This document shows, in pieces, positions 1-6,524 of a DNA stretch of 13,120 nucleotides. The stretch comes from an uncultured Rubrobacteraceae bacterium (GTDB taxonomy: Bacteria; Actinomycetota; Rubrobacteria; Rubrobacterales; Rubrobacteraceae): contig CADCUW010000432.1 of the NCBI GenBank assembly GCA_902805985.1, positions 1-13,120 of the forward strand, written 5' to 3'. Positions within the stretch are counted from its first letter, which is position 1. Each line of letters starts with the position of its first letter. Made by a program: the position numbers and the translations under genes. Under the pieces are notes generated by a model, which had not been told where the DNA came from, ran no database searches, and was given only the letters and a program-made list of their open reading frames with translations.

Positions 1-2228
1 TTCCTGCCGTCCTGCTCGCTCACTACGGCGCCGAGTTGGGGGATCTGGCGGAATATCCGGTCCTGCAGCCCGGCGAGCCCGCCATGCTCCCCGTCGGGCT
101 GCGGAGATTCCAGCGCGCCCGGTTGGGGGGCATTGCGCACCACGCCGCGTACGTCTTCCACGGTCCGCAACTCAGCGATGACCGCATCGCCCAACCTTAC
201 CCCGAAGGCCGTCTCCACCTCGATCAAAAGCTCGGCTATGGCCAGCGAATCGAGGCCCAGATCCCCCTGCAAGGAGTCGGAGAGCCGCGCGGGCTCCGCG
301 CGCCCCCTTCGCCTCACGAAGTCGCTAACGACCGAGAGGACACGATCGGCATCGTCGAGGGTTAGCGTGGACTCCGGCGCTTCGGAGTCCACGGCCGCCA
401 GCTCGGCGTCTTGCCCTTGCACAACGTTCGACAACGTATCCGTCGCCACGACCGGCAGAGTCTCCTCCAGATAGGCGGCCTTGGTCGCCCGTCGCCGAAT
501 CTTGCCGCTGCTGGTTTTGGGGATACCTCCGGTCCTGACGAGTGCGACGACGTGGGCCTCCACCTCGTGGTGCTCCGTCACCGCGCGACGCACGGCCGCG
601 ATTACCTCGTCCGCGTCCGCGCTCCTCACGTGGCGGCGCTGCAGTTCTTGCACGACTACCAGTTGCTCGCCCTCCTCGGCCTGCACCGAGAACGCCGCGC
701 AACCACCCGGGCGCAGGGCTGCGTGGCTCTGCTCCGCCGTCTGCTCTATGTCCTGAGGGTAATGGTTGCGCCCCCGAACGATAATGAGGTCTTTGAGCCG
801 TCCCGTCACGAACAGTTCCCCGTGTCGCAGGAAGCCGAGGTCCCCGGTCCGCAGAAAAGGGCCCTCTCCCGTGTCCGCCAGGTACGCCCGAAAGGCGTGC
901 TTCGTCTCCTCGGGCCGGCCCCAGTACCCTCGGGTGACGCTGGGCCCCGAAACCCACACCTCTCCTACCCGATCGGACGGGCAACGTGTCAGGGCCTCGG
1001 GATCGACCACGGCGACCTTCTGGTCCGCCAGGACACGACCGCAGCCTACCAGCGTCCTCGCGCCCTCGCGCCCGGCAACGGCCTCCACCACCCGGTCGCG
1101 CTCCAACTCCGCCCCTTTGAAGGGGAGTGCGAGGGGCGGGGCCGTCTTCGAACCGCCGGAGACGAGCGCTGTCGCCTCCGCCAGCCCGTACATCGCGTAA
1201 AACGCTTCTCGACGAAATCCGTAGGGTGCGAAGGCCGCCGCGAACCGCTCCAAGGTCTCCTGCCGGATGGGCTCGGCGCCGTTGAAGGCAACTTTCCAGC
1301 TGCTCAGGTCGAGAGTCAACCGCTCTTCGGAGGTTACCCTGCGGGCCAGAAGATCGTAGGCGAAATTGGGTGCGCCAGCACTGTCTGCGCCCAAACGGGA
1401 GATGGCTCGCAGCCAGCCGAGGGGACGCTGTGCAAAGGAAACCGGCGACATGAGCGCCGCCGGAAAGCCGCCGTAGAGGGCTTGCAGCACCACCCCGATC
1501 ATTCCCATGTCGTGGTATGGGGGCAACCAGCTCACCATCTGGCTATCCGGGGTGTACCCAACCCCGTCGTAGATCATCACGAGGTTGTGCAACAGGTTGG
1601 AGTGGGTGACCATTACCCCCTTGGGCGCGGCCGTGGAGCCCGAGGTGTACTGCAGGTAAGCCAGCGTTTCGCCGCCCGTCTCGGGACGACGCCATTCGCT
1701 CGCCAGGCCTTCGCCGTCGTCGGTGGCCAACCAGCGCAGCGATCCCATCTCCGGGGCGTGCACGAGCCGGCGCTTTTGGTCGGACAAGATGCGGGCGGTG
1801 GTGAGCGTCGTCGTCGCCTGCGAATCCGCCACGATGGCTCGGAGCCGGGACAGGGGCCGGTTGGGCCGGGGCGGGTAGGCGGGCACGGCGACCACCCCCG
1901 CGTACAGGCAGCCGAGAAAAGCGGCGACGTAGCCCAAGCCCGCGGGGTAGAGCAAGAGGACGCGCTCCCCTTCCGAGACACCCATGCTTTGCAGTCGGGA
2001 AGCAACGGTCCGGGCTTGCCGGTCCAGCTCTCCGTAGGTAACGGAGCCTTCTTCAGCTTCTTCGGCGCCCAGGAAAGTGTAAGCCACCCGCCCGGGTTGC
2101 TGGGATGCCCTCCGGCTCAGGAGATCGATTAGGGTTGCAGGCTGGAAACCACCTTTGGGGAAAGCAGATCGAACGTCGGCGCGCGCCTCGTGGAAGTCGC
2201 CTCGTTGGGTAAACGCAGATTTCAGCAT
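1..2228 (-). CDS. Fatty acyl-AMP ligase with C-terminal acyl carrier domain (3' end outside window)
   Basis: ANL-superfamily adenylating enzyme that should activate a fatty acid as acyl-AMP and load it on the phosphopantetheine arm of a carrier protein, as at the start of lipopeptide, polyketide or alkene pathways. I translated 742 codons from ATG 2228 with no stop before the window edge. Visible motifs are the P-loop-like TSGSTAAPKG (about residues 195-204), WLPPYHDMGMIG (about 233-244), GAPNFAYDL, FNGAEP (about 315-320), GRLKDLIIVRGRNHYPQDIE (about 476 on) and SSGKIRRR with the A10 lysine near K576. These match FAALs better than CoA ligases. An acyl carrier domain follows (about 610-690), with GLDSLA and pantetheine serine S661. 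About 40 further residues suggest a linker to another domain beyond the edge. The Shine-Dalgarno (AGAGGA, 11 nt upstream) is distant, so the start is probable, not certain. It lies 130 bp downstream of the GGDEF-EAL gene on the same strand. Confidence 0.93.
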   Translation of the reverse strand, partial: MLKSAFTQRGDFHEARADVRSAFPKGGFQPATLIDLLSRRASQQPGRVAYTFLGAEEAEEGSVTYGELDRQARTVASRLQSMGVSEGERVLLLYPAGLGYVAAFLGCLYAGVVAVPAYPPRPNRPLSRLRAIVADSQATTTLTTARILSDQKRRLVHAPEMGSLRWLATDDGEGLASEWRRPETGGETLAYLQYTSGSTAAPKGVMVTHSNLLHNLVMIYDGVGYTPDSQMVSWLPPYHDMGMIGVVLQALYGGFPAALMSPVSFAQRPLGWLRAISRLGADSAGAPNFAYDLLARRVTSEERLTLDLSSWKVAFNGAEPIRQETLERFAAAFAPYGFRREAFYAMYGLAEATALVSGGSKTAPPLALPFKGAELERDRVVEAVAGREGARTLVGCGRVLADQKVAVVDPEALTRCPSDRVGEVWVSGPSVTRGYWGRPEETKHAFRAYLADTGEGPFLRTGDLGFLRHGELFVTGRLKDLIIVRGRNHYPQDIEQTAEQSHAALRPGGCAAFSVQAEEGEQLVVVQELQRRHVRSADADEVIAAVRRAVTEHHEVEAHVVALVRTGGIPKTSSGKIRRRATKAAYLEETLPVVATDTLSNVVQGQDAELAAVDSEAPESTLTLDDADRVLSVVSDFVRRRGRAEPARLSDSLQGDLGLDSLAIAELLIEVETAFGVRLGDAVIAELRTVEDVRGVVRNAPQPGALESPQPDGEHGGLAGLQDRIFRQIPQLGAVVSEQDGR

Positions 2229-2358
2229 GTCTAGGGATATCCTCTTCTCGTTACGGGCCGGACGATCCTACACGGCGAACTGCGATGGACGCGGGCGGTC
2301 CGAAGCTGTTCTTGCCCCTCCGAAGTGGCAGTGAGCTCTCTTTTCACGCCGCGCCCCT

Positions 2359-5300
2359 TCAAGAATGGGGGCTCGGAGAGGCCTTGAGCAGGGTGCTCGC
2401 CTCAGCCGCCGGTAGTGGCTCGGAAAAGTAGTACCCTTGCCCGAACTCGCACTCCAAATCTCTCAGTAGGCTCGCTTGTTCTGTGGTCTCGATGCCTTCG
2501 GCAACCGTCCGCATACCCATAGCGCGAGCGAGATCGACTATCGCCCTTACGATCGCCGTGTCCTCTGGGTTGTCTTCCAACCCATCGACGAATGTTTTGT
2601 CCACCTTCAGCAGGTCCACCGGGAAGCGCTTGAGGTAGGCGAGGTTGGAGTAGCCGGTGCCGAAGTCGTCCACAGCGATCCCAATCCCCAAGGCTTTAAG
2701 TCTTCCTAGCACGTCCACGTTGTGTTCGGCGTCGCCCATCAACATGCTCTCGGTGATCTCCAGCACGAGGCTGCCGGAGGCCAGCCGGGTCTCCTCGAGG
2801 ACCCGGACGACCTCACGAACGAGCTCGTCCGGACGCTGCAGTTGCCTCGCCGAGATGTTCACGCTCATCTTCAAGGGAGCATCGGTCTCAGGGTGTTGCT
2901 CGTTCCACTCTCGGGCTTGCCGACAGGCTTCTTCGAGTACCTGGCTGCCGATCTGGAAGATCAGACCCGTCTCCTCCGCGACCGAGAGAAACGCCCCAGG
3001 GGGTATCGGACCACGCTCGGGATGCATCCAGCGCACCAGGGCCTCCCACCCGGCGAGACTGCCCGTCTGGAGCTCCAGCTGGGGCTGGTAGTGGACCGCG
3101 AACTCCCTTCGCTCGATGGCCCGCCTGAGGTCCGCCTCGAGGTCTAGGCGTTCTACAGCTTGGACGTTCATAAGGCCGTCGAACACTTCGTAGGTGGCCT
3201 TGCCGTTGGCCTTGGCCCGATACAGGGCCACGTCTGCGTTGCGCAAGAGGTCGGTGGGGCGCTCGTGACCGGAGGTGCCAAGCACGATACCGATGCTCGT
3301 GGTGACGAACACCTCGCGAGATTCCAGGACGAAGGGCGCCGAGAGCGCCCGCGTGATCTTATCGGCGACCCGCACCGCGTCGGTTACGTCCGTCACATCC
3401 TCGAGCAGGACGGTAAACTCGTCCCCGCCGAAGCGCGCGGCCGTGTCTTCGGCCCGCAAAGACGCCCTTAGCCGTTCCGCTACCGAGACCAGGAGCCTAT
3501 CTCCGACCTCGTGCCCCAGAGAGTCGTTCACGAGCTTGAAGTTGTCCAGGTCCAAGAAGAGCACGGCCGCCGCTTTCTTGCTACGTTCCGCGCGCGTTAA
3601 GGCGAATCCGAGCCGGTTCATGAAAAGGGCCCGATTCGGCAGCTCGGTCAAGGGATCGTGGAAGGCCTGGTGTCTAAGGCGCTCCTCAAGCGTCCTGCGC
3701 TGGGTGATGTCCCGGTAGTTGACGACGATGCCGCCGATGCTCGGATCGGCGAGCATGTTCTTAGTGTTAGCCTCCACTTGCACCCATCTACCATCGGCGT
3801 GGCGCAAGCGAAAGTCGACGGTTGCCTCAGCGCCTGGGATTCCCATAATCCCCGCGAAAACATCCCGCACCCTTTCTGAGTCGTCGGGGTGCATCACCGG
3901 CTGCCGGAAGGCGCTGTGACCGATGCCGTTTTCCGGCTTGTAGCCGAGGACACGCTCGACCACTGGGCTCACGTAGCGGGTGACGCCGTCGGCTCCGACT
4001 ATCGCGACGACGTCCGAAGAGTTCTGTATCAGGGCGCGGAAGCGCTCTTCGCTTTCGCGCCGGTACACCTCCTCGGTGAGAGCAACGCTCTCCAACGCGA
4101 GTGCCACCTCCCTGCCCAAGGCCTCGAGCGTTGCCTTGCTGTCCTCGGACAGCACGGAATCGGTGAGTATCAAGATCGCGCCTCGGAGCCTGGCTTGCGC
4201 GATCAGCGGGACAAGGAAGACCCTATGCCTTTCGGAGGCAAAATCCAAAGCCTCCGTCTTCGAGCCGTCTGCGAGATTAAGGTGGTCTGCTTCGACGATG
4301 CTTCCTTCGCGCAGGCCCGCGTGAACGGCGTTCGGGTACTCGTCGAGGTAGATCCGGGCCCCCGACACCTCGCCCGCGGGATCGTCCGTCGCGGCTACGA
4401 CGGTCAATTCTTCCTGCGAGCCCGTGGCGACCGCAACCCAGGATCTCGATCCTTTACCTATGAGGTCCTGGGCTGCGTCCAGGGCCACCCCGTAGACGCC
4501 TTTCCGATGCGGGGCGGCCACGAGCGCGGCCGAGGTTTTCCTCAAGAGCCGTTCGCGGTCGATGGCCTGCTCGCGGGTTCGCATGATGCCCGCCATACGG
4601 GCCAAGACCAGCAAGGACAGCACCACCGAGCCCCCCACGAGCACGGAAATGCTCCCGCGCTCCTCCCCTCGCGCCGCTTGAAGCGCCAGCAAACCAGGCG
4701 CCATCAGGGAGGCCGCGGCGAGCAGCGCGAGGCGCCGCCGTGTGAGCTTCGTCTGGGGGTCAGGTACGACCCCGTCGGAGAGGTCCGCCATCGAGGGGTG
4801 CAACGCGGCGGTCCCGAACAGCACCAAAAAGAGCATCTCGAAGGCGTCGATGGGGCTTCCGGTGTCGTAATCGCCACCCAGCGTCGCTAGGCCATAGGCG
4901 GCATCGTAAAGTAGTGTGCAAAACAGGCCCGCGACGAGGGGATAGTACGCGAACGGGCGCCTGCCGGACACGAGCAACATCCGCACCACCACAGCGAGCA
5001 ACAGCACGTCCATCAGTGGGTAGGCTACGCTGACCAGCTGCTTGAGAAAGGAGTGCTGATCTGTCAAGGCCGGGCGCATGAGGAACACCCACGCGAGCAT
5101 CCCCACGGCCACGGCGACGATTATCGGGTCAATGGTGCTGGCCCGATCGCGGACGAGCCTCCGGCTCTGGATCAGCAGCAGCGCGGCGGCCGCGCAAGGG
5201 TAGCTGGCGATAAAGAACGCGTCGGCCAGCGACGGAGACGGAACCGGAGCCTCCGGTCCTTTGGTGATCTCGTAGTAGACATAAACCAAGATGCCGAGGA

Positions 5301-5592
5301 CGAACAGCAGCATGCCCACCGTGAACAGGTACCACGGCAGCGGACGCTTCGGCCGGTGCATGCGAATGCCGGCCACGAACGCAGCTAGCGCGGCCAAGTT
5401 GAAGAGGGGGCGCAGGGAATCCTGCGCAGATTGCGATGGGAGGAAGAAGTACGCTCCCGTGGCGAGGCCGCCTATCAGTAGGTACACCCGCCACGCCTCC
5501 AACCGCCTTCTGGCCTTGCCGCCTTTCCCTCCCGTTTCGGTGTCAGAACGAGCGGTCTGCGACCCGGCATAAGAGGAATAGAGTTGTTTCAC
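2359..5592 (-). CDS. Membrane GAF-PAS-GGDEF-EAL protein (c-di-GMP synthase/phosphodiesterase)
   Basis: Predicted bifunctional c-di-GMP turnover enzyme at the membrane, 1077 residues. An N-terminal block of about ten hydrophobic helices (residues about 36-335) is followed by GAF (about 350-505), PAS (about 518-635), GGDEF (about 640-805) and EAL (about 820-1065). The cyclase motif is intact (RFGGDEF, G722-F726), and an RxxD inhibitory site lies five residues before that motif's RF pair end (R713, D716). The EAL side has EAL at 850-852, plus SVNISARQL, LEITES, VDDFGTG, LLKVDK, AEGIET and GQGYYFSEP, so both activities look possible. I chose GTG 5592 because GGAGGG sits 8 nt upstream. The frame stays open to 5796, but that extension reads through riboswitch sequence. 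Tandem c-di-GMP aptamers precede it, implying feedback control. A fatty acyl-AMP ligase follows and may be co-transcribed. The signals sensed by GAF and PAS are unknown. Confidence 0.95.
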   Translation of the reverse strand: MKQLYSSYAGSQTARSDTETGGKGGKARRRLEAWRVYLLIGGLATGAYFFLPSQSAQDSLRPLFNLAALAAFVAGIRMHRPKRPLPWYLFTVGMLLFVLGILVYVYYEITKGPEAPVPSPSLADAFFIASYPCAAAALLLIQSRRLVRDRASTIDPIIVAVAVGMLAWVFLMRPALTDQHSFLKQLVSVAYPLMDVLLLAVVVRMLLVSGRRPFAYYPLVAGLFCTLLYDAAYGLATLGGDYDTGSPIDAFEMLFLVLFGTAALHPSMADLSDGVVPDPQTKLTRRRLALLAAASLMAPGLLALQAARGEERGSISVLVGGSVVLSLLVLARMAGIMRTREQAIDRERLLRKTSAALVAAPHRKGVYGVALDAAQDLIGKGSRSWVAVATGSQEELTVVAATDDPAGEVSGARIYLDEYPNAVHAGLREGSIVEADHLNLADGSKTEALDFASERHRVFLVPLIAQARLRGAILILTDSVLSEDSKATLEALGREVALALESVALTEEVYRRESEERFRALIQNSSDVVAIVGADGVTRYVSPVVERVLGYKPENGIGHSAFRQPVMHPDDSERVRDVFAGIMGIPGAEATVDFRLRHADGRWVQVEANTKNMLADPSIGGIVVNYRDITQRRTLEERLRHQAFHDPLTELPNRALFMNRLGFALTRAERSKKAAAVLFLDLDNFKLVNDSLGHEVGDRLLVSVAERLRASLRAEDTAARFGGDEFTVLLEDVTDVTDAVRVADKITRALSAPFVLESREVFVTTSIGIVLGTSGHERPTDLLRNADVALYRAKANGKATYEVFDGLMNVQAVERLDLEADLRRAIERREFAVHYQPQLELQTGSLAGWEALVRWMHPERGPIPPGAFLSVAEETGLIFQIGSQVLEEACRQAREWNEQHPETDAPLKMSVNISARQLQRPDELVREVVRVLEETRLASGSLVLEITESMLMGDAEHNVDVLGRLKALGIGIAVDDFGTGYSNLAYLKRFPVDLLKVDKTFVDGLEDNPEDTAIVRAIVDLARAMGMRTVAEGIETTEQASLLRDLECEFGQGYYFSEPLPAAEASTLLKASPSPHS

Positions 5593-5606
5593 TAGAGTCT
5601 CCCTCC
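5593..5606 (-). promoter_or_regulatory. Ribosome binding site abutting riboswitch copy A
   Basis: On the minus strand GGAGGG (5606-5601) lies 8 nt before the GTG at 5592. Its first base is the last base of the aptamer consensus. This fixes the start codon. It also suggests that folding of aptamer A could affect ribosome access; that control mode is inference. Confidence 0.8.
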
Positions 5607-5684
5607 GGCGGCCCGGCTGCCTCTGCTTCGGAGAGGCCCGTGGCTTTGCGCCCCCGCCTCGCGGCGGGTTTGCCTTTGTCGTGG
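5606..5684 (-). ncRNA. c-di-GMP class I riboswitch (GEMM-I), copy A, proximal
   Basis: A 79-nt aptamer directly upstream of the GGDEF-EAL gene. On the minus strand it shows the GEMM-I hallmarks in order: AAAGGCAAACC, a stem CCCGCC/GGCGGG closed by a GCGA (GNRA) tetraloop, CGCAAAGCC, a second stem GCCTCT/AGAGGC (the tetraloop-receptor arm), then AGCCGGG. The last bases read CCGCCG where copy B has the more usual CTACCG, so the 3' pairing strand differs slightly. The guanine before CAAACC (5673), which I align to G20 of the Vibrio Vc2 aptamer, is retained, favouring c-di-GMP over cGAMP sensing. The adjacent Shine-Dalgarno makes translational control plausible. No U-tract terminator follows it. 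Confidence 0.9.
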
Positions 5685-5739
5685 ACTTGCCAACCATATA
5701 CCGCGCCGGATGCACAAAACCGTGGGCGCGCTTACGCTC

Positions 5740-5785
5740 GCAGCTTTGCGCCCCTACCTCGCTAGCGGGTTTGCCTTTGTCGTGG
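5740..5785 (-). ncRNA. Degenerate GEMM-I riboswitch, copy C
   Basis: The first half of a GEMM-I aptamer is recognisable on the minus strand: CCACGACAAAGGCAAACCC, a GCGA segment, then GGGGCGCAAAGC. The first hairpin differs from A and B (CTA/TAG pairing with a six-base loop), and the closing pair becomes a G-U wobble. After that the sequence diverges: there is no GCCTCT/AGAGGC arm and no GCCGGGCTACC-type 3' strand. A different stem, CGCGCC/GGCGCG, can form in about 5701-5735. It is either a decayed duplicate or a divergent aptamer; decay seems likelier. Confidence 0.65.
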
Positions 5786-5817
5786 GCGTCTTGCACCCGT
5801 TATATGCAACCCGGGGG

Positions 5818-5843
5818 GACAAAAAATACCCCGAGGCCGGGTG
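5818..5843 (-). terminator. Possible weak intrinsic terminator between riboswitch copies
   Basis: The minus strand has ACCCGGCCTCGGGGT followed by TATTTTTT. The CCCG/CGGG stem is only four to five pairs with a possible bulge, but it is followed by six uridines (5826-5821). It could end transcripts from the distal promoter and aptamer B before copies C and A. The short stem keeps confidence modest. Confidence 0.45.
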
Positions 5844-5878
5844 GACCGCCAAGCGTGGGTACCTCTCCCTGGGCGCAT

Positions 5879-5938
5879 CTAACGGCCCGGGGGCGCGGGG
5901 GCGCGAGCTCCGTCTCGAAGTAAAGATGGGGACGACAT
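5879..5938 (-). CDS. Possible 19-residue leader peptide after riboswitch copy B
   Basis: An ATG at 5938 follows AAGGAGGT (5948-5941) with only two intervening bases; the frame runs 19 codons to TAG at 5881-5879. The encoded peptide is rich in Ala, Pro and Arg (begins MSSPSLLRDG) and resembles no family I know. The strong Shine-Dalgarno occupies the same place after aptamer B as the GGDEF-EAL site does after copy A. It may be a leader peptide, or the truncated start of a gene once controlled by copy B. The tight spacing argues against efficient initiation. Confidence 0.3.
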   Translation of the reverse strand: MSSPSLLRDGARAPAPPGR

Positions 5939-5948
5939 GGACCTCCTT

Positions 5949-6027
5949 CGGTAGCCCGGCTGCCTCTGCTCCGGAGAGGCCCGTGGCTTTGCGCCCCCGC
6001 CTCGCGGCGGGTTTGCCTTTGTCGTGG
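5949..6027 (-). ncRNA. c-di-GMP class I riboswitch (GEMM-I), copy B, distal
   Basis: A complete 79-nt GEMM-I aptamer on the minus strand, identical to copy A at 76 of 79 positions. It has AAAGGCAAACC, the CCCGCC/GGCGGG hairpin with GCGA loop, CGCAAAGCC, the GCCTCT/AGAGGC arm and the consensus 3' strand GCCGGGCTACCG. The guanine I align to Vc2 G20 is at 6016. It starts within a few bases of the predicted transcription start from the -10 box at 6041-6036. Downstream are a Shine-Dalgarno, a short ORF and a weak terminator. Confidence 0.92.
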
Positions 6028-6035
6028 ACTCACGC

Positions 6036-6041
6036 ATTATA
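6036..6041 (-). promoter_or_regulatory. Promoter -10 box of the riboswitch leader
   Basis: A perfect TATAAT on the minus strand. A start about seven bases downstream would begin the RNA just before aptamer B. I see no good -35 hexamer at 16-18 bp. The upstream DNA is A/T rich (TTGCATATATATAG), which may compensate. Confidence 0.6.
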
Positions 6042-6151
6042 CACATGACCGAAAGGTACATCTATATATATGCAACCCGGTCGGCCATTTGCTTTCAGGT
6101 ACGACGGGTCGCGATGAGGTCGGCGCCTGGCGCATCACGCCGCTATGAACG

Positions 6152-6173
6152 CTTACTCGATGGGTCGAGTAAG
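6152..6173. repeat. Perfect 9-bp inverted repeat
   Basis: CTTACTCGA and TCGAGTAAG flank a TGGG loop. It lies about 110 bp upstream of the riboswitch promoter, in a gene-free stretch. No U-tract follows on either strand, so an operator or remnant is as likely as a terminator. Confidence 0.5.
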
Positions 6174-6222
6174 TAGACCGTTGGCGGTGCTGGGTTTCGG
6201 GTGGCCGGCGTAAGGCCCCTAG

Positions 6223-6423
6223 CGGGTAGCCGATCTGCTGACGCTGCGCTGCAAAGATGAGACCATGATCGCGGCGTTCCGCACCAAGGGTGCGGATTCG
6301 ACGAGGGTGGCGAGCGCCACGATGGCCAACGTACACGATACCGATCAGCGTACGGTTCGGAGCGCGGGCACCCTTGAACTCCTCGAACAGGACAAGCCCT
6401 TAACCGAGGATAGGAGGACTTAG
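6223..6423 (+). pseudogene. Orphan 66-codon open frame, possible gene remnant
   Basis: An open frame runs from just after a TAG at 6220 to a TAG at 6421-6423; the first ATG is at 6265, giving 52 residues (starting MIAAFRTKGADS, ending PLTEDRRT). Third positions are mostly G or C, as in real genes here. I recognise no family. There is no clear Shine-Dalgarno, and it ends at the tRNA fragment, so it could be a truncated gene at an element junction. The rest of 6060-6426 shows only the inverted repeat at 6152-6173. Confidence 0.25.
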
Positions 6424-6426
6424 GTT

Positions 6427-6451
6427 CCAGGTTCGAGTCCTGGGCGGCTCA
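6427..6451 (+). other. tRNA 3'-end fragment, likely attachment-site remnant
   Basis: The sequence forms a perfect T arm, CCAGG-TTCGAGT-CCTGG, followed by GCGGCTC (3' acceptor strand) and discriminator A. AGGTT just upstream fits a variable loop. No matching 5' acceptor (GAGCCGC), D arm or foldable anticodon arm lies upstream, so this is not a whole tRNA. A tRNA 3' end 73 bp from the 3' end of a tyrosine-integrase gene is the classic signature of an att site. The amino acid identity cannot be read because the anticodon arm is not reconstituted. Confidence 0.7.
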
Positions 6452-6524
6452 CTTCCGAAAGCCCTGCAAACAGCGGGAAACGACAGAGCCCCTACCGTGG
6501 ACCGGGGCTCTACTACACCAACCG

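Noticed and set aside
411..2132. Long plus-strand open frame of 573 codons
   Set aside because: It is antisense to the acyl-AMP ligase, whose motifs are unmistakable; its translation has no recognisable domain and is low-complexity Arg/Gly/Pro-rich.
3889..4890. 333-codon plus-strand frame
   Set aside because: Antisense to the PAS/GAF part of the GGDEF-EAL gene, with no recognisable domain.
5593..5796. 68-codon upstream extension of the GGDEF-EAL frame
   Set aside because: It reads through riboswitch copies A and C; a strong ribosome site at 5606-5601 points to GTG 5592.
6395..6451. Complete tRNA gene
   Set aside because: Only the T arm, 3' acceptor strand and part of a variable loop are present; no D arm or 5' acceptor partner was found.
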